In this document: in pieces, positions 22,636 through 37,600 of the stretch
Layout of the letters: each line of letters starts with the position of its first letter
Position numbering within the stretch: the stretch's first letter is position 1
Assembly: GCF_016097555.1 (NCBI RefSeq)
Contig: NC_054704.1
Coordinates: forward strand, 2,748,891 to 2,812,890
Reading direction: 5' to 3'
Source of the DNA: Gigantopelta aegis
Taxonomy: Eukaryota; Mollusca; Gastropoda; Neomphalida; Peltospiridae
Length of the DNA stretch: 64,000 nucleotides
The notes under the pieces: generated by a model
Told to the model about the DNA's origin: nothing
Database searches by the model: none
What the model saw: the letters and a program-made list of their open reading frames with translations, nothing else
Position numbers and translations under genes: made by a program

Positions 22636-25600
22636 CTTTCTAAACTTCTATGTACATTTGCTAATAATCCCATAAATATGAACATTTTAAATATATACAG
22701 TGTAATAATATTACAGAATAACCAAGTTAACATGTTTACAATGACGACGAATCCTAAAACAAATGAAAAGAAATAATCAAGTACAAAGAAAGTAGGTTTC
22801 AATATTTGTTGTCTTTCATCCTGGTGTGCTCGCGTTTTCAAAAGAAACCGTCCTTCAATCAACATGTTCAGAAAGGAACATCAAAATATTATGTTTTCAA
22901 CTTGCTGCTTTAGCGGCTACTTTATCAAAGGATCTGGAAAAAAAAATTGATGTGTAATCTATAGTACGAATAAACAACATTTAGTTAAAAGTAAACTGAT
23001 TCAAATTAAGGAGAATTCAAGGTCTGGGGTAGACAAACGTGCAGCTTACATATGCATTCATTGGATTGTGTATATGTATTCATTCACCTTTGTATTATTT
23101 TTGCTAGGATCCAAATTTTCATCCATACTGAGAGTATAATCAATGCACGACAAAATAATCATCTCCTGTTTTAAATGTATGCATGCTTCTTTAACATCAC
23201 AAAGTATTTTAATCAGCTGTTGCTGTTCCGATAATTATGATACAGACTACCCACACAAGCTACTATTTTTGATACACAGCTGTAGAACATACTTCGTTCT
23301 TCATACCCCAACCGAATAGCACTGGCTGGAACAAGAAAACAATGTATATTTAGGGGGTTAGCGTTAGAAATTTCGTATCCCAGGCGAACCATCGACCATC
23401 GAAATAAATCTAAACACAAAGTTTAATATTATTTCACTTTGTATATATTAAACAAAGGCCTATACCTATGTTGTAATCTGACGTTTTAAGCCTTTATTAC
23501 AGAATGGGCATTTTTTTAATTACAAAATGGGCACCTATTTATTATTACAAAATGGGTCCGATTTTATTACAAAATGGGTACCTACGTTTAATACAGAATG
23601 GGTCGTTTTTTATTACAAAATGGGTACATATTACAAAATGGGTCGTTTTTTATTACAAAATGGGTACATATTACAAAATGGGTCGTTTATTACAAAATGG
23701 GCCTCAACACACGGTCTTTGTCCGATTATTAACTCGATTATTAAATATATGTCGATTCTCGAAGACTTTTTTGTATAATTGCTTACCGCGATATGAAAAA
23801 AGTTGTTGTTAACTGACTGAACATTAAATAAAGATTAAATAAAGTATTGGTAGACACGTAAACAGAGAAAATGTTTTATTTAACGACGCACTCTACACAT
23901 TTTATTTACGGTTATATGGCGTCTTCAGGGCCGTAGCTAGGATTTTTTCTTTGGGGGGGGGGGTCAACTGAGTAGTTAATAGTCTAAAACAGTTAAGAAC
24001 AGAATTTTCTTTAAGTTTCTATAATGCTTTCCGGATTTTTTTCGGGGGGGGGGGGGGCGACAGGGCCTCCATGCTAGCTACGGCCCTGGTCTTAGACACG
24101 TAAACAGAGTGAGATGAAATGAAATAAAAACAAATCCATCTTGCTTTCGCTCGTTAGATACGTTTTTAAACAATATGAATGGAATGGTATATAACGGTCT
24201 CTCATGCATTATCGCAAAGGCGTACGGGCTTCCTTTTGTAGGGTTGGCAGATTGTTTTTTGCCCGAATTAAAAAAAAATACCCGAATTAGCACAAAAATG
24301 CACATCGGCTATTGGGTGTCAGAAAGATAAATATATGGAAATATTATTTATACAATTATGTAAAACCACAGTGAAAAGAGCTGTGGGGAAAAGTATAATG
24401 CAATACAGATATCAAGGTAAGTATATTTTAAAACTTATATAGAAATCAAAGTGTTTTAAAAACTTTAAAATTAATTCTGGGTGGAATTTAAAAGATTCCA
24501 AAACATTTCTCATCACATTCCACCAAAATGTGGCGTACAGTCAGTGTACGCTGACAATGATCACAATGAGGAGGAGGGTCCTTCTTTCATATAAATGAAT
24601 GCGTCAAATATGTATGATCGATACAGACACGGCACAAGACTACTTCCTCCTTCCTGCACCGCATGTAGGAGGACTGCCTCTATTCCGGGACTGGCTTGCC
24701 AAAATAAGGCTTGTTCGTGACCACACCTTCCCAATAATCTTGCCACGTCTAAAAGATATTTGTTAATATGATATTTAGAATCACTGTAGAGGACACCAAC
24801 ACCGACATGGGGCAAATTCAACCCAGACTTGGCAGCAAAGTCTGCCTCTTTATTGCTCTTAATGCCAAAATAGCTGGCTACCTAACAAAATATAACATCT
24901 TTTTTGGCAATTGATAAAAAGACACACTTTCGTATTACCATGCCAACTGAGGGAAGCTTCAATTTCATGTGCTGTAAAGCTTGGACACACACATGTGCGT
25001 CTGTAAAAATAATATATTTGGATCACATGAATCCATAATCTGTTCCAGGGCGTTAATGATTGCCCAGGTTTCAGCTGTAAAGATTGATGCTGAATCAAGC
25101 AATCTGATGGAAATTACTGTTTGATGGAAAAACTGTAGCAGAAGCCACAGAATTCTAATCCCGTGATCCGTCTCTGTAAATACGAATGTAACCACAGTAC
25201 CTCTCTTGGATTTCCATGAAATGTCGTTTATAAATAACTGCATCTGTGCAATCTGGACAACAGCATTTATTCATATTAGTATTACTGCCAAATGAATCAC
25301 AAAACGAATCACTACGCATATTACGTGTATTACAATTAATTTTGTAGGTAGAATGATGATAATACATTATGAACACGTTTCAGGTTAGCACATTTGCCCG
25401 AATATCTCTATTATATTGTTTTTTTCCCGAATTTAAGGATTTGATCCAGTACGGTGGGGAGGATGGGGGCGGCCAGTCCTTGTCTCGTACGCTTATGTAT
25501 TATTTCATTATTGTATTATTGTAGGTGGCGCTAGAGAGTGAAACGACTTTCGACCAACTCGTCAAGAGTTTAACAGACAAGCTGACCGATGACATTCAAA

Positions 25601-28600
25601 AGGCGTGGTCTATTTTTTGTTGGGTTGGTTCTCAGAAGATAAATGAAGGGAATACCAACAAAACACCCGCTGAGGGGACACCACTGTGGTATTCACTGAA
25701 TAAAGAACCAAGTGAATATCCTAAACTAATTACAATTATGATGAGGTTCGTTTAACATGTTAATAATGCATCATACAAACATTTTATTTTATAATTCTTT
25801 GAATAAATGTTAGTAAGTATTATATATTATTGTGTTGGAAAATAAAGACTAGTGAAGATAACAAACTACATGTAATTAAATGTTGACTAACTTAATTCCT
25901 TAATAAATGTGGAGACAAACATTTGATGTGGAAGGAGAGATTCGTGGCATTTAAGAATATTTGGCGCGGTTAGTTTAAATGGCGATTCGGTGCATACTCC
26001 TAAAAATAAAATGGTTTTTAAAATTATTTTTAGTTGATATTCGTGCTTGTATTACTTTTGAACGAGCACACCGATCACGACTTCATTTCAGCACAATGCA
26101 GAGTGGAATGGGCATTTGACAAAATAGTGTTTGTTTCTACGAATCTCTGTCTAGTTCCTCGTCTATAGGAGGACAACCACTTCCGGTGTGTCGCCAAAAT
26201 ACAGCTGCCACTCCCAGACTAGTTTGTTGTTTTTAGCGCAGGACGCCTCGTCTATCTGAGCCGTCTGTCGAGGACATGGGTTAATTGTTCTATTAACTGT
26301 TATTGAGAGAAGTCGGCGTGCCTGGTTATTACAGTAGTTATTCAGTGATCCACAGTTTAACATTCGATTACTAAACCTGAATGACAAAACCGTATTCCAT
26401 GATCTTTATTAGTAAGCAACTGTTTAGTATTATATCGGTTGAAATCTTCTCCACTCAACTAATGATACATAGTTTATTATTTTTATTGCTCTACTTTAGA
26501 CGTAATCCACTCGGCATTTGGCATCATGTTCTTGTAGTTATCGTGTTTGTTATTGTACTCGTTTAATGATTCTCTGTCATGATTTCAGAAAGGCTAAACT
26601 CCCGTGTGTAACAATACGGGGAAAAGCCAAGACGTCGAACTATGAAGCAGGAGATGAAAGCGTGGACGGAGAATCTCAGTGGAATGCGGTGTTTGTTAGT
26701 GGATCGTGGCGACTGCTACATCCTCAATGGGCTTTTCAATCAATAGTTGGTCTTCAAAAACCTGGATGGATAAAGTTCGAAGATGACGGGGAAAAAACGA
26801 GAGAAGAGGTGGCGGGTTCTGAAGGACAAATAGTATCAACTAGAGAAACATTTTACTTCCTCGCTGATCCTGAAGATTTCATACATTTCTGTAGGCCTCC
26901 TGACGATCAGAAGGGTTGGCAACTAATAAAGCCGTCGCTATCAAAAGACAGGTATATCAAACTGCCCTTCATAAGACCACAATATGCCAAAAGCAATGCT
27001 AAGTTTTCCTTCAGACGTGGACAGATTAATACAATTGAAGCAAAGAAGGGTGAATGTGAACTGGCTATACAAGTGAACAACTCCAAGTGGAGAGGACAGC
27101 TGTCCTATTCTCTACTAGTTTACAGTTGAGCTATGAATAGTATGTCAAAGGTTATAACGAAACCACCTTACAAGGTGTTTATAGATGGCTGTACTCTACT
27201 AGTTTACAGCTGAGCTATGAATAGTATGTCAAAGGTTATAACGAAACCACCTTACAAGGTGTTTATAGATGGCTGTACTCTACTAGTTTACAGCTGAGCT
27301 ATGAATAGTATGTCAAAGGTTATAACGAAACCACCTTACAAGGTGTTTATAGATGGCTGTACTCTACTAGTTTACAGCTGAGCTATGAATAGTATGTCAA
27401 AGGTTATAACGAAACCACCTTACAAGGTGTTTATAGATGGCTGTACTCTACTAGTTTACAGCTGAGCTATGAATAGTATGTCAAAGGTTATAACGAAACC
27501 ACCTTACAAGGTGTTTATAGATGGCTGTACTCTACTAGTTTACAGCTGAGCTATGAATAGTATGTCAAAGGTTATAACGAAACCACCTTACAAGGTGTTT
27601 ATAGATGGCTGTACTCTACTAGTTTACAGCTGAGCTATGAATAGTATGTCAAAGGTTATAACGAAACCACCTTACAAGGTGTTTATAGATGGCTGTACTC
27701 TACTAGTTTACAGCTGAGCTATGAATAGTATGTCAAAGGTTATAACGAAACCACCTTACAAGGTGTTTATAGATGGCTGTACTCTACTAGTTTACAGCTG
27801 AGCTATGAATAGTATGTCAAAGGTTATAACGAAACCACCTTACAAGGTGTTTATAGATGGCTGTACTCTACTAGTTTACAGCTGAGCTATGAATAGTATG
27901 TCAAAGGTTATAACGAAACCACCTTACAAGGTGTTTATAGATGGCTGTACTCTACTAGTTTACAGCTGAGCTATGAATAGTATGTCAAAGGTTATAACGA
28001 AACCACCTTACAAGGTGTTTATAGATGGCTGTACTCTACTAGTTTACAGCTGAGCTATGAATAGTATGTCAAAGGTTATAACGAAACCACCTTACAAGGT
28101 GTTTATAGATGGCTGTACTCTACTAGTTTACAGCTGAGCTATGAATAGTATGTCAAAGGTTATAACGAAACCACCTTACAAGGTGTTTATAGATGGCTGT
28201 ACTCTACTAGTTTACAGCTGAGCTATGAATAGTATGTCAAAGGTTATAACGAAACCACCTTACAAGGTGTTTATAGATGGCTGTACTCTACTAGTTTACA
28301 GCTGAGCTATGAATAGTATGTCAAAGGTTATAACGAAACCACCTTACAAGGTGTTTATAGATGGCTGTACTCTACTAGTTTACAGCTGAGCTATGAATAG
28401 TATGTCAAAGGTTATAACGAAACCACCTTACAAGGTGTTTATAGATGGCTGTACTCTACTAGTTTACAGCTGAGCTATGAATAGTATGTCAAAGGTTATA
28501 ACGAAACCACCTTACAAGGTGTTTATAGATGGCTGTACTCTACTAGTTTACAGCTGAGCTATGAATAGTATGTCAAAGGTTATAACGAAACCACCTTACA

Positions 28601-31600
28601 AGGTGTTTATAGATGGCTGTACTCTACTAGTTTACAGCTGAGCTATGAATAGTATGTCAAAGGTTATAACGAAACCACCTTACAAGGTGTTTATAGATGG
28701 CTGTACTCTACTAGTTTACAGCTGAGCTATGAATAGTATGTCAAAGGTTATAACGAAACCACCTTACAAGGTGTTTATAGATGGCTGTACTCTACTAGTT
28801 TACAGCTGAGCTATGAATAGTATGTCAAAGGTTATAACGAAACCACCTTACAAGGTGTTTATAGATGGCTGTACTCTACTAGTTTACAGCTGAGCTATGA
28901 ATAGTATGTCAAAGGTTATAACGAAACCACCTTACAAGGTGTTTATAGATGGCTGTACTCTACTAGTTTACAGCTGAGCTATGAATAGTATGTCAAAGGT
29001 TATAACGAAACCACCTTACAAGGTGTTTATAGATGGCTGTACTCTACTAGTTTACAGCTGAGCTATGAATAGTATGTCAAAGGTTATAACGAAACCACCT
29101 TACAAGGTGTTTATAGATGGCTGTACTCTACTAGTTTACAGCTGAGCTATGAATAGTATGTCAAAGGTTATAACGAAACCACCTTACAAGGTGTTTATAG
29201 ATGGCTGTACTCTACTAGTTTACAGCTGAGCTATGAATAGTATGTCAAAGGTTATAACGAAACCACCTTACAAGGTGTTTATAGATGGCTGTACTCTACT
29301 AGTTTACAGCTGAGCTATGAATAGTATGTCAAAGGTTATAACGAAACCACCTTACAAGGTGTTTATAGATGGCTGTACTCTACTAGTTTACAGCTGAGCT
29401 ATGAATAGTATGTCAAAGGTTATAACGAAACCACCTTACAAGGTGTTTATAGATGGCTGTACTCTACTAGTTTACAGCTGAGCTATGAATAGTATGTCAA
29501 AGGTTATAACGAAACCACCTTACAAGGTGTTTATAGATGGCTGTACTCTACTAGTTTACAGCTGAGCTATGAATAGTATGTCAAAGGTTATAACGAAACC
29601 ACCTTACAAGGTGTTTATAGATGGCTGTACTCTACTAGTTTACAGCTGAGCTATGAATAGTATGTCAAAGGTTATAACGAAACCACCTTACAAGGTGTTT
29701 ATAGATGGCTGTACTCTACTAGTTTACAGCTGAGCTATGAATAGTATGTCAAAGGTTATAACGAAACCACCTTACAAGGTGTTTATAGATGGCTGTACTC
29801 TACTAGTTTACAGCTGAGCTATGAATAGTATGTCAAAGGTTATAACGAAACCACCTTACAAGGTGTTTATAGATGGCTGTACTCTACTAGTTTACAGCTG
29901 AGCTATGAATAGTATGTCAAAGGTTATAACGAAACCACCTTACAAGGTGTTTATAGATGGCTGTACTCTACTAGTTTACAGCTGAGCTATGAATAGTATG
30001 TCAAAGGTTATAACGAAACCACCTTACAAGGTGTTTATAGATGGCTGTACTCTACTAGTTTACAGCTGAGCTATGAATAGTATGTCAAAGGTTATAACGA
30101 AACCACCTTACAAGGTGTTTATAGATGGCTGTACTCTACTAGTTTACAGCTGAGCTATGAATAGTATGTCAAAGGTTATAACGAAACCACCTTACAAGGT
30201 GTTTATAGATGGCTGTACTCTACTAGTTTACAGCTGAGCTATGAATAGTATGTCAAAGGTTATAACGAAACCACCTTACAAGGTGTTTATAGATGGCTGT
30301 ACTCTACTAGTTTACAGCTGAGCTATGAATAGTATGTCAAAGGTTATAACGAAACCACCTTACAAGGTGTTTATAGATGGCTGTACTCTACTAGTTTACA
30401 GCTGAGCTATGAATAGTATGTCAAAGGTTATAACGAAACCACCTTACAAGGTGTTTATAGATGGCTGTACTCTACTAGTTTACAGCTGAGCTATGAATAG
30501 TATGTCAAAGGTTATAACGAAACCACCTTACAAGGTGTTTATAGATGGCTGTACTCTACTAGTTTACAGCTGAGCTATGAATAGTATGTCAAAGGTTATA
30601 ACGAAACCACCTTACAAGGTGTTTATAGATGGCTGTACTCTACTAGTTTACAGCTGAGCTATGAATAGTATGTCAAAGGTTATAACGAAACCACCTTACA
30701 AGGTGTTTATAGATGGCTGTACTCTACTAGTTTACAGCTGAGCTATGAATAGTATGTCAAAGGTTATAACGAAACCACCTTACAAGGTGTTTATAGATGG
30801 CTGTACTCTACTAGTTTACAGCTGAGCTATGAATAGTATGTCAAAGGTTATAACGAAACCACCTTACAAGGTGTTTATAGATGGCTGTACTCTACTAGTT
30901 TACAGCTGAGCTATGAATAGTATGTCAAAGGTTATAACGAAACCACCTTACAAGGTGTTTATAGATGGCTGTACTCTACTAGTTTACAGCTGAGCTATGA
31001 ATAGTATGTCAAAGGTTATAACGAAACCACCTTACAAGGTGTTTATAGATGGCTGTACTCTACTAGTTTACAGCTGAGCTATGAATAGTATGTCAAAGGT
31101 TATAACGAAACCACCTTACAAGGTGTTTATAGATGGCTGTACTCTACTAGTTTACAGCTGAGCTATGAATAGTATGTCAAAGGTTATAACGAAACCACCT
31201 TACAAGGTGTTTATAGATGGCTGTACTCTACTAGTTTACAGCTGAGCTATGAATAGTATGTCAAAGGTTATAACGAAACCACCTTACAAGGTGTTTATAG
31301 ATGGCTGTACTCTACTAGTTTACAGCTGAGCTATGAATAGTATGTCAAAGTTATAACGAAACCACCTTACAAGGTGTTTATAGATGGCTGTACTCTACTA
31401 GTTTACAGCTGAGCTATGAATAGTATGTCAAAGGTTATAACGAAACCACCTTACAAGGTGTTTATAGATGGCTGTACTCTACTAGTTTACAGCTGAGCTA
31501 TGAATAGTATGTCAAAGGTTATAACGAAACCACCTTACAAGGTGTTTATAGATGGCTGTACTCTACTAGTTTACAGCTGAGCTATGAATAGTATGTCAAA

Positions 31601-34600
31601 GGTTATAACGAAACCACCTTACAAGGTGTTTATAGATGGCTGTACTCTACTAGTTTACAGCTGAGCTATGAATAGTATGTCAAAGGTTATAACGAAACCA
31701 CCTTACAAGGTGTTTATAGATGGCTGTACTCTACTAGTTTACAGCTGAGCTATGAATAGTATGTCAAAGGTTATAACGAAACCACCTTACAAGGTGTTTA
31801 TAGATGGCTGTACTCTACTAGTTTACAGCTGAGCTATGAATAGTATGTCAAAGGTTATAACGAAACCACCTTACAAGGTGTTTATAGATGGCTGTACTCT
31901 ACTAGTTTACAGCTGAGCTATGAATAGTATGTCAAAGGTTATAACGAAACCACCTTACAAGGTGTTTATAGATGGCTGTACTCTACTAGTTTACAGCTGA
32001 GCTATGAATAGTATGTCAAAGGTTATAACGAAACCACCTTACAAGGTGTTTATAGATGGCTGTACTCTACTAGTTTACAGCTGAGCTATGAATAGTATGT
32101 CAAAGGTTATAACGAAACCACCTTACAAGGTGTTTATAGATGGCTGTACTCTACTAGTTTACAGCTGAGCTATGAATAGTATGTCAAAGGTTATAACGAA
32201 ACCACCTTACAAGGTGTTTATAGATGGCTGTACTCTACTAGTTTACAGCTGAGCTATGAATAGTATGTCAAAGGTTATAACGAAACCACCTTACAAGGTG
32301 TTTATAGATGGCTGTACTCTACTAGTTTACAGCTGAGCTATGAATAGTATGTCAAAGGTTATAACGAAACCACCTTACAAGGTGTTTATAGATGGCTGTA
32401 CTCTACTAGTTTACAGCTGAGCTATGAATAGTATGTCAAAGGTTATAACGAAACCACCTTACAAGGTGTTTATAGATGGCTGTACTCTACTAGTTTACAG
32501 CTGAGCTATGAATAGTATGTCAAAGGTTATAACGAAACCACCTTACAAGGTGTTTATAGATGGCTGTACTCTACTAGTTTACAGCTGAGCTATGAATAGT
32601 ATGTCAAAGGTTATAACGAAACCACCTTACAAGGTGTTTATAGATGGCTGTACTCTACTAGTTTACAGCTGAGCTATGAATAGTATGTCAAAGGTTATAA
32701 CGAAACCACCTTACAAGGTGTTTATAGATGGCTGTACTCTACTAGTTTACAGCTGAGCTATGAATAGTATGTCAAAGGTTATAACGAAACCACCTTACAA
32801 GGTGTTTATAGATGGCTGTACTCTACTAGTTTACAGCTGAGCTATGAATAGTATGTCAAAGGTTATAACGAAACCACCTTACAAGGTGTTTATAGATGGC
32901 TGTACTCTACTAGTTTACAGCTGAGCTATGAATAGTATGTCAAAGGTTATAACGAAACCACCTTACAAGGTGTTTATAGATGGCTGTACTCTACTAGTTT
33001 ACAGCTGAGCTATGAATAGTATGTCAAAGGTTATAACGAAACCACCTTACAAGGTGTTTATAGATGGCTGTACTCTACTAGTTTACAGCTGAGCTATGAA
33101 TAGTATGTCAAAGGTTATAACGAAACCACCTTACAAGGTGTTTATAGATGGCTGTACTCTACTAGTTTACAGCTGAGCTATGAATAGTATGTCAAAGGTT
33201 ATAACGAAACCACCTTACAAGGTGTTTATAGATGGCTGTACTCTACTAGTTTACAGCTGAGCTATGAATAGTATGTCAAAGGTTATAACGAAACCACCTT
33301 ACAAGGTGTTTATAGATGGCTGTACTCTACTAGTTTACAGCTGAGCTATGAATAGTATGTCAAAGGTTATAACGAAACCACCTTACAAGGTGTTTATAGA
33401 TGGCTGTACTCTACTAGTTTACAGCTGAGCTATGAATAGTATGTCAAAGGTTATAACGAAACCACCTTACAAGGTGTTTATAGATGGCTGTACTCTACTA
33501 GTTTACAGCTGAGCTATGAATAGTATGTCAAAGGTTATAACGAAACCACCTTACAANNNNNNNNNNNNNNNNNNNNNNNNNNNNNNNNNNNNNNNNNNNN
33601 NNNNNNNNNNNNNNNNNNNNNNNNNNNNNNNNNNNNNNNNNNNNNNNNNNNNNNNNNNNNNNNNNNNNNNNNNNNNNNNNNNNNNNNNNNNNNNNNNNNN
33701 NNNNNNNNNNNNNNNNNNNNNNNNNNNNNNNNNNNNNNNNNNNNNNNNNNNNNNNNAAGGTGTTTATAGATGGCTGTACTCTACTAGTTTACAGCTGAGC
33801 TATGAATAGTATGTCAAAGGTTATAACGAAACCACCTTACAAGGTGTTTATAGATGGCTGTACTCTACTAGTTTACAGCTGAGCTATGAATAGTATGTCA
33901 AAGGTTATAACGAAACCACCTTACAAGGTGTTTATAGATGGCTGTACTCTACTAGTTTACAGCTGAGCTATGAATAGTATGTCAAAGGTTATAACGAAAC
34001 CACCTTACAAGGTGTTTATAGATGGCTGTACTCTACTAGTTTACAGCTGAGCTATGAATAGTATGTCAAAGGTTATAACGAAACCACCTTACAAGGTGTT
34101 TATAGATGGCTGTACTCTACTAGTTTACAGCTGAGCTATGAATAGTATGTCAAAGGTTATAACGAAACCACCTTACAAGGTGTTTATAGATGGCTGTACT
34201 CTACTAGTTTACAGCTGAGCTATGAATAGTATGTCAAAGGTTATAACGAAACCACCTTACAAGGTGTTTATAGATGGCTGTACTCTACTAGTTTACAGCT
34301 GAGCTATGAATAGTATGTCAAAGGTTATAACGAAACCACCTTACAAGGTGTTTATAGATGGCTGTACTCTACTAGTTTACAGCTGAGCTATGAATAGTAT
34401 GTCAAAGGTTATAACGAAACCACCTTACAAGGTGTTTATAGATGGCTGTACTCTACTAGTTTACAGCTGAGCTATGAATAGTATGTCAAAGGTTATAACG
34501 AAACCACCTTACAAGGTGTTTATAGATGGCTGTACTCTACTAGTTTACAGCTGAGCTATGAATAGTATGTCAAAGGTTATAACGAAACCACCTTACAAGG

Positions 34601-37600
34601 TGTTTATAGATGGCTGTACTCTACTAGTTTACAGCTGAGCTATGAATAGTATGTCAAAGGTTATAACGAAACCACCTTACAAGGTGTTTATAGATGGCTG
34701 TACTCTACTAGTTTACAGCTGAGCTATGAATAGTATGTCAAAGGTTATAACGAAACCACCTTACAAGGTGTTTATAGATGGCTGTACTCTACTAGTTTAC
34801 AGCTGAGCTATGAATAGTATGTCAAAGGTTATAACGAAACCACCTTACAAGGTGTTTATAGATGGCTGTACTCTACTAGTTTACAGCTGAGCTATGAATA
34901 GTATGTCAAAGGTTATAACGAAACCACCTTACAAGGTGTTTATAGATGGCTGTACTCTACTAGTTTACAGCTGAGCTATGAATAGTATGTCAAAGGTTAT
35001 AACGAAACCACCTTACAAGGTGTTTATAGATGGCTGTACTCTACTAGTTTACAGCTGAGCTATGAATAGTATGTCAAAGGTTATAACGAAACCACCTTAC
35101 AAGCTATGAATAGTATGTCAAAGGTGTTTATAGATGGCTGTACTCTACTAGTTTACAGCTGAGCTATGAATAGTATGTCAAAGGTTATAACGAAACCACC
35201 TTACAAGGTGTTTATAGATGGCTGTACTCTACTAGTTTACAGCTGAGCTATGAATAGTATGTCAAAGGTTATAACGAAACCACCTTACAAGGTGTTTATA
35301 GATGGCTGTACTCTACTAGTTTACAGCTGAGCTATGAATAGTATGTCAAAGGTTATAACGAAACCACCTTACAAGGTGTTTATAGATGGCTGTACTCTAC
35401 TAGTTTACAGCTGAGCTATGAATAGTATGTCAAAGGTTATAACGAAACCACCTTACAAGGTGTTTATAGATGGCTGTACTCTACTAGTTTACAGCTGAGC
35501 TATGAATAGTATGTCAAAGGTTATAACGAAACCACCTTACAAGGTGTTTATAGATGGCTGTACTCTACTAGTTTACAGCTGAGCTATGAATAGTATGTCA
35601 AAGGTTATAACGAAACCACCTTACAAGGTGTTTATAGATGGCTGTACTCTACTAGTTTACAGCTGAGCTATGAATAGTATGTCAAAGGTTATAACGAAAC
35701 CACCTTACAAGGTGTTTATAGATGGCTGTACTCTACTAGTTTACAGTTGAGCTATGAATAGTATGTCAAAGGTTATAACGAAACCACCTTACAAGGTGTT
35801 TATAGATGGCTGTACTCTACTAGTTTACAGCTGAGCTATGAATAGTATGTCAAAGGTTATAACGAAACCACCTTACAAGGTGTTTATAGATGGCTGTACT
35901 CTACTAGTTTACAGCTGAGCTATGAATAGTATGTCAAAGGTTATAACGAAACCACCTTACAAGGTGTTTATAGATGGCTGTACTCTACTAGTTTACAGCT
36001 GAGCTATGAATAGTATGTCAAAGGTTATAACGAAACCACCTTACAAGGTGTTTTATAGATGGCTGTACTCTACTAGTTTACAGCTGAGCTATGAATAGTA
36101 TGTCAAAGGTTATAACGAAACCACCTTACAAGGTGTTTATAGATGGCTGTACTCTACTAGTTTACAGCTGAGCTATGAATAGTATGTCAAAGGTTATAAC
36201 GAAACCACCTTACAAGGTGTTTATAGATGGCTGTACTCTACTAGTTTACAGTTGAGCTATGAATAGTATGTCAAAGGTTATAACGAAACCACCTTACAAG
36301 GTGTTTATAGATGGCTGTACTCTACTAGTTTACAGCTGAGCTATGAATAGTATGTCAAAGGTTATAACGAAACCACCTTACAAGGTGTTTATAGATGGCT
36401 GTACTCTACTAGTTTACAGCTGAGCTATGAATAGTATGTCAAAGGTTATAACGAAACCACCTTACAAGGTGTTTATAGATGGCTGTACTCTACTAGTTTA
36501 CAGTTGAGCTATGAATAGTATGTCAAAGGTTATAACGAAACCACCTTACAAGGTGTTTATAGATGGCTGTACTCTACTAGTTTACAGCTGAGCTATGAAT
36601 AGTATGTCAAAGGTTATAACGAAACCACCTTACAAGGTGTTTATAGATGGCTGTACTCTACTAGTTTACAGCTGAGCTATGAATAGTATGTCAAAGGTTA
36701 TAACGAAACCACCTTACAAGGTGTTTATAGATGGCTGTACCCTTATTAGCTAGTTGAAAATGTAGCAATCAATGGTATATCAAATGTTATAACAAATCAG
36801 TCTTATCGGGTGAGTGTTTATAAATTTTACGCAGTTAGTTGACAGTGTATCATTCGATGGTATGGTATGTCATATCAAAGGTTATAACAAGACTACCTTA
36901 TCGGGTGAAAGTTTATAGATTGTACTCTAGTAGTTTACAGTGTAGCAATTGATGATATAGCATTGCGTGTGGTACTCACTATGTTAGATAAACATATCTT
37001 TACTAGTAACAGCTGATACGCAACTTAGGGTATTCATGGCATCATGGCGTCCATTGGTGTTCTTACTCTTCGAGTCACCTTCACTTCAGACGTAAACCAA
37101 CTAACTAAATAACTAACTAAATCCCTTAAAGGGACATTCCTGAGTTCGCTGCCATTTTTAAGATGTTATCGACTAACACAGACGTTTTAACGATTGTAAG
37201 TACATATCAAATATATTTTTCTACATACAAATTAGTGGCGGCTGTATATTAAACGTGTTTCTGATCGTTGTTATATATGTACTAGGTTAAATTTCATTTT
37301 ATTTTCTAAAATATACTTTTTTCGTACGTACGAAATTATTTGAAGACAAAATCCAGTTTGGGCTTCTTACAAATATTAAGACGACCAGAAACACATTGAA
37401 TATACAGACCCTGATATTCTAAACAAGAAAACATATTTAATATGTAAGTTTAATCGTAAAAATATTTTATTAGTAGTAAACATCTTACAATGCAGAAAAC
37501 TCGTGAATGTCCCTTTAATGTATGTAAACTTTGATTTCGTATAACGACACTTAATTATGGGTAACCATGAAATAATTGGGTGATGTTTTATTTCTAAAAT

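Larger units (their letters stand above)
21444..23708. mobile_element. Foldback-type DNA element with long, internally repetitive inverted ends
   Basis: A 2,265-bp element in intron 2. It begins GTTGAGGCCCATTTTGTAAT and ends with the reverse complement. Inverted ends of about 250-300 bp (21444-21691 and 23407-23708) each hold a tandem series of CCCATTTTGTAATAAA units, then a shared AAAGGCTTAAAACGTCAGA and AAACTTTGTGTTTAGATT. Flanks ACACGGTT (21436-21443) and ACACGGTC (23709-23716) look like an 8-bp target duplication with one mismatch. No transposase is present. Inside are SINE pieces, a poly-C run and (TA)n, so later insertions have accumulated. Confidence 0.8.

Noticed and set aside
33516-33809. 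Open frame across the N gap
   Set aside because: It exists only because unknown bases cannot give stops; every known unit has a stop in that frame.
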